From Paractinoplanes ferrugineus (GTDB taxonomy: Bacteria > Actinomycetota > Actinomycetes > Mycobacteriales > Micromonosporaceae): DNA of 51,529 nt. Of this stretch, positions 40,501 through 47,746 are shown in pieces; position 1 is the first letter of the stretch; each line of letters starts with the position of its first letter. The stretch is from positions 1-51,529 of the forward strand of contig NZ_BOMM01000080.1 of the NCBI RefSeq assembly GCF_016862195.1. The letters run 5' to 3'. The notes below the pieces were generated by a model, which saw nothing but the letters and a program-made list of their open reading frames with translations, was not told the origin of the DNA and searched no databases. Both the position numbers and the translations under genes were made by a program.

Positions 40501-41240
40501 CAGATCCCCCCGTCGACTTCGAAGATCGCGCCGGTCATGTAGCGGGAGGCGTCGCTGAGCAGGAAACAGACCACGTCGGCGATCTCGGCGGGCTCGCCCA
40601 GCCGGCGCAGCGAGGTCATCTCGACGTACATCGCCTTGCCCTCGTCCCCGCGCGGGTTCTTGTGCCCGGTGTTGTCGATGACGCCGGAGGCGAGGCAGTT
40701 GACCCGCACGCCGCGCGGGCCGAGTTCCTTGCAGAGCGCCCGGGTCAGCCCGAAGATCGCGGCCTTGGAGGTCACGTAGTGCGCGGCGAACGGCATGCCG
40801 TGCCGGGCCACACCCGAGGAGATGTTGACCACCGAGGCCTGCTCGGTGAAGTGCGGCAGGGCCGCCCGGATGGTGTTGTACATGCCGCTGACGTTGGTGT
40901 CGAGGATGCGGTGCCACTCGGCCGGTTCCATCGCCTCCAGCGGCAGGTGGCTGATCACCCCGGCGTTGTTGACGAGCGCCGTGATCGGGCCGAAGCGGCC
41001 GACGGCGCTGTCCATCAGAGCGCCCACCTGCTCGGCGTCGCGGACGTCGGTCCGGACCAGGTGGAGCTGCCCGCCCAGGTCGGCGACGGCGCCCGGCAGC
41101 GACTCGGATTCGGCCGAGTCGCTGGTGAAGCAGGTGGTGACGGCGACACCCTGCTCGATCAGGGCGAGCACGGTGGCCCGGCCGATACCTCGGGTTCCGC
41201 CGGTGACGACCGCGTGCCGGCCTTTGAGTTCGAAGTCCAT
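40500..41240 (-). CDS. Polyketide ketoreductase (FabG-type SDR)
   Basis: A 246-residue ketoreductase with a complete active site: TGGTRGIG cofactor motif, NNAG (91-94), Ser in VNISSG, Y155 and K159 in HYVTSKA. The C-terminus MTGAIFEVDGGI is typical of FabG. It would reduce one keto group of the poly-beta-keto chain; in pentangular systems the equivalent enzyme acts far from the thioester. AAGGAGG site before the ATG; directly downstream of the chain length factor. Confidence 0.9.
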   Translation of the reverse strand: MDFELKGRHAVVTGGTRGIGRATVLALIEQGVAVTTCFTSDSAESESLPGAVADLGGQLHLVRTDVRDAEQVGALMDSAVGRFGPITALVNNAGVISHLPLEAMEPAEWHRILDTNVSGMYNTIRAALPHFTEQASVVNISSGVARHGMPFAAHYVTSKAAIFGLTRALCKELGPRGVRVNCLASGVIDNTGHKNPRGDEGKAMYVEMTSLRRLGEPAEIADVVCFLLSDASRYMTGAIFEVDGGI

Positions 41241-41258
41241 GATGTGTGCCTCCTTGGG

Positions 41259-42458
41259 TTATGGAGCCGTGACGATCAGGCAGGCGTTGAACCCGCCGTG
41301 CCCGCGGGCGATCACCAGCGCGGTCCGGATCGGCGTCGCCCGGGCCTCGGCGACCAGGTCGAGGTGGTAACCGGTGGCGGGTTCGGCGGTCGCGCCGCCG
41401 GGGATGACACCGTCCCGAATGGCCAGCAGGGCCGTGACGACATCCAGTGCGGCCCCGCCCGCCAGCAGTCGGCCGACGAGCGCCTTGGGGGCGGCGACCG
41501 GCACCGCGCAGGGTCCGAAGACACCCGCGATCACCTCGGCCTCGGCCGCGTCCAGCCCGGCCACGCCGGCCGCGTCGGCGAAGACCACGTCGATGTCGTC
41601 GGGCGTCAGCACCGCGTCGGCCAGCGCCAGTTCGACCGCCCGGCGCAGGGTCGCGACCGCGAAGCCGCCCGGGTCGAAGGTCGCGGCGTACCCGGCGATC
41701 CGGCCGTACCGATGAACCGCCCCGCGGGCCTCGGCATGCGCCTCGTCCTCGATGATCAGCATGGCCGCGCCCTCCCCCGGTGGGTAGCCGGCGGCCTGCG
41801 CGCCGAACGGCTGGTACGCCGTCGCCGGATCGCCGGCCGAGGTCAGGTTTCCGGTGCTCAACTGGGCGACCAGGCCGTACGGGCAGAGCGCGGAGTCGGC
41901 CCCGCCGGCGACCACCACCTTGGCGCCGTCCCGGATCAGCCGGCGCGCCTGGGCCAGCGCGTCGAGGCCACCCGCCTGTTCGTTGGCGATCACCCCGCAC
42001 GGCCCGCGCATGCCGTGCCGGATCGAGATCTGGCCGGTGGTGGCGGCGTAGAACCAGGCGATCGACTGATAGGGGCCGACGTGGCGGGGCCCCCGGCGCC
42101 ACAGTGCCTCGATCTCGCGCTGGCCGAACTCGGTGCCGCCGGAGGAGCTGGCGGTGACCACTGCCATCTCGTACTCGTTGAGGCGGCCCGGATCGACCCC
42201 GCCGTCGGCCAGCGCCAGTTCGGCGGCGACCAGGCCGAGGTGCGTCCACTGGTCGGTCTGGACGGCGAGGGCGCCCGGGATGTGGTCGGTCGCCACGAAG
42301 TCCTTGACCTCGCCGGCCACCGAGACCGGGTAGTCGGTGGCGTCGAAGCGGGTGAGCGGGCCCAGCCCACTCGTCCCGGCTCGGACGGCCGACCAGTAGT
42401 CCGGCGCGCCGATGCCGTTCGGGGCGACCACCCCGAGACCGGTGACGAGCGCGTTCAT
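41259..42458 (-). CDS. Ketosynthase chain length factor (KS-beta)
   Basis: A 399-residue KS-beta partner. The catalytic Cys of KS-alpha is replaced by Gln 161 in ANEQAGGLDAL, the hallmark of a decarboxylating chain length factor. Gate residues equivalent to F109/T112/F116 of the actinorhodin CLF are T109, G112 and I116 in SGGTEFGQREI. These small residues open the tunnel and fit a chain of 20 or more carbons. ATGA overlap with the KS-alpha gene. Confidence 0.95.
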   Translation of the reverse strand: MNALVTGLGVVAPNGIGAPDYWSAVRAGTSGLGPLTRFDATDYPVSVAGEVKDFVATDHIPGALAVQTDQWTHLGLVAAELALADGGVDPGRLNEYEMAVVTASSSGGTEFGQREIEALWRRGPRHVGPYQSIAWFYAATTGQISIRHGMRGPCGVIANEQAGGLDALAQARRLIRDGAKVVVAGGADSALCPYGLVAQLSTGNLTSAGDPATAYQPFGAQAAGYPPGEGAAMLIIEDEAHAEARGAVHRYGRIAGYAATFDPGGFAVATLRRAVELALADAVLTPDDIDVVFADAAGVAGLDAAEAEVIAGVFGPCAVPVAAPKALVGRLLAGGAALDVVTALLAIRDGVIPGGATAEPATGYHLDLVAEARATPIRTALVIARGHGGFNACLIVTAP

Positions 42459-43726
42459 CGGGCGTCACCGGCCTCGCGGCTGAGGATCATCGCGGTCTGG
42501 AACCCGCCGAATCCGCTGCCGACGCTCAGCACGGTGTCGAAGGTGTGGTCGCGGGCGGTCTTGGGGACGTAGTCGAGGTCGCACTCGGGATCCGGGTTCT
42601 CGAGGTTCGCGGTCGGCGGGACCACCTGGTGTTCCAGGGCCAGCGCGCAGGCCGCGATCTCGATGGACCCGATCGAGCCGAGCGAGTGACCGACCATCGA
42701 CTTGATCGAGCTGACCGGCACGTCGTACGCCCGGGAACCCAGGCTGCGCTTGAACGCCGCGGTCTCGTGCCGGTCGTTCTGCCTGGTGCCGGAGCCGTGC
42801 GCGTTGATGTAGCCGATCCGGTCCGGGCCGAGCCGGGCGCGGTCCATCGCGACCCGGATCGCCTCGGCCATCTCCCGGCCGTCCGGCTTGAGCCCGGTCA
42901 TGTGGTAGGCGTTGCTGCGCGACGCCGCACCGGAGATGTGCGCGTAGATGCGCGCGCCGCGGGCCCGGGCGGCGGCCAGTTCCTCCAGGACGAAGACCGC
43001 CGAGCCCTCACCGAGCACGAATCCGTCCCGGTCGTTGTCGAACGGGCGGGACGCGTGTTCCGGGTCGTCGTTGCGAGCCGTGGTCGCCTTGATCGCGTCG
43101 AAGCAGGCGACCGTGATCGGGGAGATCGGCGCGTCGGTCGCCCCGGCCACCGCGACGTCGATCGCGCCTTCCTCGATCAGCCGGGCGGCGTGGCTCACCG
43201 AGTCGAGCCCGGAGGTGCAGCCGGTGGAGATGAGCGCGACCGGGCCCTGCGCGCCGACCGTCCGGGCCACCTCGACCGCCATCGTGCTCGGCACCATGTA
43301 GCCGTACAGGTGCGGTACGCCGTAGGTGTGGTCGACCACCCAGTCGCGGCCGCGGTTGCTGAGTACGACGTACTCCTCCTCGAGGCCCATCGTGCAACCG
43401 ACCGCGCTGCCGATGCTGACCCCGATCCGTTCCGGGGCCACGTCGGCGAGGACCGCCCCGCTGTCGGCCAGCGCCTCACGGGCGCTGACCACCGCGAACT
43501 GCGCGGCCCGGTCCATCCGGCGGGCCTCCTGCGGGGTGAGTCCCGCGGCCAGGGGTTCGAAGTCGCACTCCGCGGCCACCTGGGACCGGAACGCGCGAGC
43601 GTCGAACAGCGAGATCCGCCGGGTCGCGGTGTTGCCCGCGGCGAGCAGTTCCCAGAAGGCGTCCCGGCCGGTCGCACCGGGGGCCACCACGCCGATACCG
43701 GTGATCACCGCTTCCCGGGCCGTCAT
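42455..43726 (-). CDS. Ketosynthase alpha (KS-alpha) of a type II PKS
   Basis: A 423-residue ketosynthase that extends the poly-beta-keto chain from malonyl-ACP. Catalytic C170 (STGCTSGLD), H310 (NAHGSGT), K342 and H347 (KSMVGHSLG) are all present. It forms a heterodimer with the CLF that follows it. The start codon overlaps the cupin stop (ATGA). The order cupin - KS-alpha - CLF - KR is common in pentangular polyphenol clusters. Confidence 0.97.
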   Translation of the reverse strand: MTAREAVITGIGVVAPGATGRDAFWELLAAGNTATRRISLFDARAFRSQVAAECDFEPLAAGLTPQEARRMDRAAQFAVVSAREALADSGAVLADVAPERIGVSIGSAVGCTMGLEEEYVVLSNRGRDWVVDHTYGVPHLYGYMVPSTMAVEVARTVGAQGPVALISTGCTSGLDSVSHAARLIEEGAIDVAVAGATDAPISPITVACFDAIKATTARNDDPEHASRPFDNDRDGFVLGEGSAVFVLEELAAARARGARIYAHISGAASRSNAYHMTGLKPDGREMAEAIRVAMDRARLGPDRIGYINAHGSGTRQNDRHETAAFKRSLGSRAYDVPVSSIKSMVGHSLGSIGSIEIAACALALEHQVVPPTANLENPDPECDLDYVPKTARDHTFDTVLSVGSGFGGFQTAMILSREAGDAR

Positions 43727-44145
43727 GCCGGCGTCCCGCCGGCGTTCGCCACCTCGGCCGGGTACGGCTCGGTGTCGACGTGCCCGAGGTCCGGCCGGGG
43801 GGCCAGCGGCCCGAGGTGGAAGACCACTTCGGCACGCTCGTCGCCGACGTTCATCAGCCGGTGGCGGGCGTTCTTCGGGACCACCAGTCCCTCGCCGGGG
43901 GCGAGGTGCACCGGCTCGTCGTCGATCCGCATCACGAGCAGGCCGCTGACGACGTAGATGAACTCCTCCGAGTACGGGTGGTAGTGCTCGGACACGAATT
44001 CGCCGGGTTCGAGGACCGCCACGCCCATGAATCCGGAGGTGGCGCCGACCGTCTTCGAGGTCAGCATGGCCCGGACGTCACCGCCGCGCTTCCGGTTGGA
44101 CGCGACGTCGGCGAATGCGATCTTCTTTGCCGGAAGTGCGGTCAC
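43723..44145 (-). CDS. TcmJ-like cupin cyclase
   Basis: A 140-residue cupin that begins a polyketide operon. Motifs EHYHPYSEEFIYVVSGLLVM and PKNARHRLMNVG give the metal site. TcmJ/RemF-type cupins assist cyclisation of long aromatic chains and usually sit directly before KS-alpha, as here. GTG start with a GAAGGAG site 7 bases upstream. First gene of the unit 44145 to 38182. Confidence 0.88.
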   Translation of the reverse strand: MTALPAKKIAFADVASNRKRGGDVRAMLTSKTVGATSGFMGVAVLEPGEFVSEHYHPYSEEFIYVVSGLLVMRIDDEPVHLAPGEGLVVPKNARHRLMNVGDERAEVVFHLGPLAPRPDLGHVDTEPYPAEVANAGGTPA

Positions 44146-44213
44146 AGGAAACTCCTTCTCGCCGACGCATACGTCGAGGGCTATTCAGGTGCGCCAAAAC
44201 ATCGTCGCGAGTT

Positions 44214-44223
44214 CCGATAAAGC
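44214..44223. promoter_or_regulatory. CCGATAAAGC element upstream of the minimal PKS operon
   Basis: CCGATAAAGC (GCTTTATCGG on the coding strand) lies 69-78 bases upstream of the cupin/KS operon start and downstream of a terminator, so it is in a promoter interval. The same 10-mer occurs at 14884 and 45972. Confidence 0.45.
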
Positions 44224-44248
44224 CGCCCTTATGGCCAGGAAAAGACCA

Positions 44249-44278
44249 CGGCCGCACCTCCCGGAGGAGATGCGGCCG
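44249..44278. terminator. Stem-loop terminator separating two polyketide units
   Basis: CGGCCGCA-C-CTCC pairs with GGAG-A-TGCGGCCG around a 4-base loop, 20 bases after the stop of the ABM gene at 44299. It ends the cyclase/SDR/ABM unit before the minimal PKS promoter. Confidence 0.7.
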
Positions 44279-44298
44279 CGATCGGCGGGCAACAGATG

Positions 44299-44610
44299 TC
44301 AATAGCCGGCTATTACCTCCCAGAGCGCGAACGATTTGCGCCGGGCCGGATCGAGATCCTGGAATTCGTCGAGCGGCGAGGTGCTCCGGTGCCCCGGACT
44401 GGTGTCCCACGCCTGGAAGGCGGCCAGGTCGGTCCACTCGCTGAGCACCACGTAGCCGGCCGGATCCAGGACGTCGTGCAGCAGCTCGTTGCCGGCCAGC
44501 CCGGCGGTTCCCTTCATGGTCGCGCTGACCTCGTGATAGACCCGCTCGACCGCACCCGGATCGGTCTCGGGGGCCCGGTAGAAGACGGCGATACGAAGAC
44601 GGTTGGCCAT
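44299..44610 (-). CDS. Antibiotic biosynthesis monooxygenase (ABM) protein 3
   Basis: A 103-residue ABM-fold protein: LRIAVFYRAPETDPGAVERVYHEVS, GLAGNELLHDVLDPAGYVVLSEWTDLAAFQAWD. A GAGGGAG site precedes the ATG. Third ABM gene of the cluster and last gene of the unit starting with the TcmI cyclase. Probably an anthrone-type oxygenase. Confidence 0.85.
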   Translation of the reverse strand: MANRLRIAVFYRAPETDPGAVERVYHEVSATMKGTAGLAGNELLHDVLDPAGYVVLSEWTDLAAFQAWDTSPGHRSTSPLDEFQDLDPARRKSFALWEVIAGY

Positions 44611-44632
44611 TGTTCTCCCTCGGGTCCGGCGT

Positions 44633-45556
44633 TCAGTGGGCGGCCGCGAGTCCGAAGGAGACGCCGGTCAGCTCCTCGGACATGTCGAACAGCCGGGCCG
44701 CGGCGGCGGCGTCGGCGGCGGCCCGGGCCGGGGCGACCTCGCCCGGCCGGCCCCGCATCTGCGCCAGGCCGGTCGGTCCGTAGACGGCACCGCCGACGAC
44801 ACCCGGCGCGGTGGCCGCGTGGAGCACCGCTTCCGCTCCGGCGGACGCGGACTGCGCCAGCAACGCGGTCGCGATCCGCAACGGACGTTCGCCCTTGCCG
44901 CCGTCCAGCCGTACCCCCTTGAACTGGATCTCGGTGTCGGCGAAGCCGGGGTGCGCGGCGACGGAGGTCAGACCGGCCGGGCCGGCCCGGCGGTCCAGCT
45001 CCTGGGCGAACATCAGGTTGGCGAGTTTGGACTGGTTGTACGCGCCGAACTTGTCGTAGCCGGTGCCGGTCGGATCGAACGCCGGCGCCTTGACCATCCG
45101 GGTCGACAGGCTGATCAGCGACACCACGCGCGGCCGGTGCGACCGGTAGAGCGCGGGGCAGAGCAGCCCGGTCAACGCGAAATGGCCCAGGTAGTTGGTG
45201 GCGAACTGGAGCTCGTACCCGTCCGGGCTCAGCCGCCGCGGACCGCCCATGATGCCGGCGTTGTTGACCAGCAGGTCGAGCCGCGAGCCTTGCTCGGACA
45301 ACGCGGCGGCGAGCTCGCGAACCGAGGCGAGGACGGACAGGTCGGCCAGTGCGACCTTGAGGTCGGCGGCCGGCGCCGCACGCAGCATCGATCGCCGTGC
45401 CTCGTCCGCGCGCAGCCGGTCACGGCAGACCAGGGTCACGTGCGCGCCGCGCCGGGCGAGGCCGAGCGCCGTGTGGTAGCCGATGCCGGAGTTCGCCCCG
45501 GTCACCACCGCCGTCACGCCCGCGAGCGGGGCCGACTCGGTGGGCCGCCCGGCCAT
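44633..45556 (-). CDS. SDR-family oxidoreductase (retinol-dehydrogenase/protochlorophyllide-reductase-like)
   Basis: A 307-residue SDR: TGANSGIGYHTALGLARRG cofactor site, NNAGIMGGP, FATNYLGHFALT, Ser in SLISLSTR and Y-x3-K in AYNQSKLANLMFA. This subfamily acts on bulky hydrophobic substrates, which suits a polycyclic intermediate. The ATG directly abuts the TcmI TAG stop. Active site appears intact. Confidence 0.85.
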   Translation of the reverse strand: MAGRPTESAPLAGVTAVVTGANSGIGYHTALGLARRGAHVTLVCRDRLRADEARRSMLRAAPAADLKVALADLSVLASVRELAAALSEQGSRLDLLVNNAGIMGGPRRLSPDGYELQFATNYLGHFALTGLLCPALYRSHRPRVVSLISLSTRMVKAPAFDPTGTGYDKFGAYNQSKLANLMFAQELDRRAGPAGLTSVAAHPGFADTEIQFKGVRLDGGKGERPLRIATALLAQSASAGAEAVLHAATAPGVVGGAVYGPTGLAQMRGRPGEVAPARAAADAAAAARLFDMSEELTGVSFGLAAAH

Positions 45557-45907
45557 CTAGCGCGCCCCGCCCGCCGGCACCGGCCCGGACTCCGGCGTCC
45601 ACGTGTAGAACACGTTGGCCATCGCGTCCCTGGGCTCCGACCAGTTCGGGTCGTAGGGGGTGATGAACTGGCCGAGCTTGGTGTTGATGTCCTGGTAGAG
45701 GTCGGTGCCGCGCTGCCGGTACAGGTTCGGCGAGATGTCCCCGTCGGCCTCCACCAGATGGAAGTAGAGCTGGTGGAACGAGAACAGGGTGCGTCGGCTG
45801 ACGCCCACGAGATGCGGCAGCTCGGTGGCGTCCGACTCCGCGAAGACGCCGGCCACTCCGTCGGTGTCCGCCGGATTCATCCGGGCGACAATCAAAGTGC
45901 GGTGCAA
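45557..45907 (-). CDS. TcmI-family polyketide cyclase
   Basis: A 116-residue cyclase of the TcmI/WhiE-ORFVII family, which closes the later rings of tetracenomycin- and spore-pigment-type polyketides. Diagnostic segments are LIVARMNPADTDGVAGVFAESD, ELPHLVGVSRRTLFSFHQLYFHLVE and the C-terminal PRDAMANVFYTW. The start codon is TTG, preceded by GAGGGGATTTCC. First gene of its unit, divergent from the NarL-type regulator at 46075. Confidence 0.92.
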   Translation of the reverse strand: MHRTLIVARMNPADTDGVAGVFAESDATELPHLVGVSRRTLFSFHQLYFHLVEADGDISPNLYRQRGTDLYQDINTKLGQFITPYDPNWSEPRDAMANVFYTWTPESGPVPAGGAR

Positions 45908-45939
45908 GGAAATCCCCTCGCTTCGTTCAACACGGTCTA

Positions 45940-45982
45940 TATCGGATGTCGAGGGCAGACGCTATCGGGGACCGATAAAGCG
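45940..45982. promoter_or_regulatory. TATCGG/CCGATA palindrome and half-site in the divergent cyclase/regulator promoter
   Basis: TATCGG-gga-CCGATA (45963-45977) is a dyad that includes CCGATAAAGC (45972-45981). Another TATCGG lies 23 bases away (45940-45945). The array is 65 bases upstream of the TcmI gene and about 100 bases upstream of the NarL-type gene. It may be an operator for one of the cluster regulators. Confidence 0.5.
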
Positions 45983-46074
45983 ACAGTCAAAAATATTTCT
46001 TTTCCGCGCTTTGCACGGGGCTTAAGCTGCGTCCGTCAACGTGTCCACGAACTGGACCACGACGGGGGAAATTC

Positions 46075-46770
46075 GTGCTCGAACCAAGTGTCCTCGAGAG
46101 TGTCGGACAGCCGAGGATGGCGGTGATCACCGGCTCACGCGACCACGTTCGAATCATCCGGGAGGCAGTCGGTTATACGTCCGAGTTCGTGATCATCGCG
46201 GAGGTGCCGGCCATCCGCGAGGCGGTGACCCAGGTCCTGGAACTGGAGCCGGAGATATTCCTGCTGGGCACCGGCCAGGACGGCCAGAAAGCCCTTGAAC
46301 TGGCCCGGCTGCTCCAGCGCCGGGACGGGGCCGCCGAGCCGATCATCGTGCTGATCTCCGACGCCACCGGCGAGGACTTCGCCGAGGCGGCCGCCCTGTC
46401 CCGCGGCGTCATCTGCGACGAGCTGCTGCCCGAGTTCCTGATTCCCGTGTTGCGCCTGGTCGCCGACGGCTACGTGGTCATGCCGCCGGACATCCGGGAG
46501 CGGGTGCTGGCCACGATCGGGCCGGCCGACACGGTCGGCGAGTTACGCGAGCGGATCAGCCGGGTCCTCAGCCCGCGCGAGCTCGAGATCGTCATGCTGG
46601 TGGCGCGGGGCCAGAGCAACGCGCAGATCTCGGCCGGCCTGCATCTGAGCGAGGCCACCGTGAAATCGCACATCCACCGGATCTCCGAGAAGCTTCAGGT
46701 CCGCAACCGGATCGGCATCGTGCTCCTGGCGATCGGCGCCGACCTGCTCCACGACGGGATCGACCCATGA
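46075..46770 (+). CDS. NarL/FixJ-type (LuxR HTH) regulator with degenerate receiver and TTA codon
   Basis: A 231-residue regulator. The receiver-like domain (about 14-130) lacks the acidic pair (ITGSRDH) and the phospho-Asp (Gly 65 in EIFLLGTGQ), so phosphorylation is very unlikely. The LuxR helix-turn-helix is complete (about 163-223: LSPRELEIVMLVARGQSNAQIS, SEATVKSHIHRISEKLQVRNR). Codon 157 is TTA (46543-46545), implying bldA-dependent translation. GTG start with a GGGGGAAATTC site. Divergent from the TcmI cyclase unit. Confidence 0.88.
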   Translation: MLEPSVLESVGQPRMAVITGSRDHVRIIREAVGYTSEFVIIAEVPAIREAVTQVLELEPEIFLLGTGQDGQKALELARLLQRRDGAAEPIIVLISDATGEDFAEAAALSRGVICDELLPEFLIPVLRLVADGYVVMPPDIRERVLATIGPADTVGELRERISRVLSPRELEIVMLVARGQSNAQISAGLHLSEATVKSHIHRISEKLQVRNRIGIVLLAIGADLLHDGIDP

Positions 46771-46774
46771 CCGG

Positions 46775-47644
46775 TCAGGACGGCCACAACAGCTTCGTCA
46801 GCAATGCCCGCAACCGCTGATCGCCCCGCTCGCCGAGCAACGCGACCACCTCGCCCTGCAGCTCGTCAAGCACCCGCAACGCCCCGGCCAGCAGCTCCTC
46901 GCCGACCGGCGTCAGCACGACCACGTTGAACCGCCGGTCGGCCGGATTGCGTTCCCTGGTCACCGCGCCGGTGCTCTCCAGCTCGTCGACCACCAGGACG
47001 GTGGTCGCCTCGGTGGTGCCGACCGTCCGGGCCAGTTGCTGCTGCGAGCACGGCCCCAGCTCGCGCAGGGCGATCAGGGCGCCGGCGTGCCGGGCCTGCA
47101 ACTGGTGCTCGGCCATCGCCTCGTTGCCCTGCCGGCGGAGCCGGTGATAGGCCAGCGTGATGAAGTAGCTGCTCAGCTGCTCGCCGCCGACCTCCTGGCT
47201 GATGTCGGGCAGCAGCGCGCGCAGCAACTTGTTCAACTCTCGGCGTTCGCGGACCGAGAGCGGCTCCAGGAAATCGTTCTCGCCGTCCGCCGTGCTGTGG
47301 TCGATGGACTTGAGCAGCTCACGACCGGCCGCCGTGATCGAGAGCACGTGCGTGCGCCGGTCGGCCGGGTTGCGCGTCCGCTGGGCGTACCCGGCCTCGG
47401 TGAGCTTGTCGATCAGCTTGACCATGATGGTCCGGTTGATCTCCAGCCGGCCCGCCAGCTCCTGCTGGGACAGCACCTCCTGCTCGGCGAGCACGCTGAG
47501 CAGGGCAAGATCACGTGGTTGCAGGCCGCCCGGCAGGCCGACGTGCGAGATCTGGTTGGCGCGGTGGAACGCGCGCCGGAGAAGGTGACTGGTGTACCGG
47601 CGCAGGACGGGTGACATCGGCTGTTCCGACACCTGCTGCTGCAC
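46775..47644 (-). CDS. Tandem MarR-domain transcriptional regulator
   Basis: A 289-residue protein with two MarR winged-helix domains, QQELAGRLEINRTIMVKLIDKLTEAG with RNPADRRTHVLSIT, then QQQLARTVGTTEATTVLVVDELE with RNPADRRFNVVVLT. It is a close structural match of the protein at 20667 (291 residues). The GTG at 47644 is preceded by AGGGAG. It lies downstream of the antiporter gene on the same strand and probably controls it. Its stop faces the stop of the NarL-type gene 4 bases away. Confidence 0.87.
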   Translation of the reverse strand: MQQQVSEQPMSPVLRRYTSHLLRRAFHRANQISHVGLPGGLQPRDLALLSVLAEQEVLSQQELAGRLEINRTIMVKLIDKLTEAGYAQRTRNPADRRTHVLSITAAGRELLKSIDHSTADGENDFLEPLSVRERRELNKLLRALLPDISQEVGGEQLSSYFITLAYHRLRRQGNEAMAEHQLQARHAGALIALRELGPCSQQQLARTVGTTEATTVLVVDELESTGAVTRERNPADRRFNVVVLTPVGEELLAGALRVLDELQGEVVALLGERGDQRLRALLTKLLWPS

Positions 47645-47667
47645 CTGTACTCCCTGCTGAACGCGGA

Positions 47668-47694
47668 AAGACCGGCGACGAGCACGCCGGTCTT
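47668..47694. terminator. Stem-loop terminator after the antiporter gene
   Basis: AAGACCGGCG and CGCCGGTCTT form a 10-bp stem with a 7-base loop between the antiporter stop and the tandem-MarR start on the minus strand. Confidence 0.6.
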
Positions 47695-47746
47695 CCCCAC
47701 TATGCCTCACGGCCGGCGAGCGACCCCATCGACACCGCCGTGCGGC

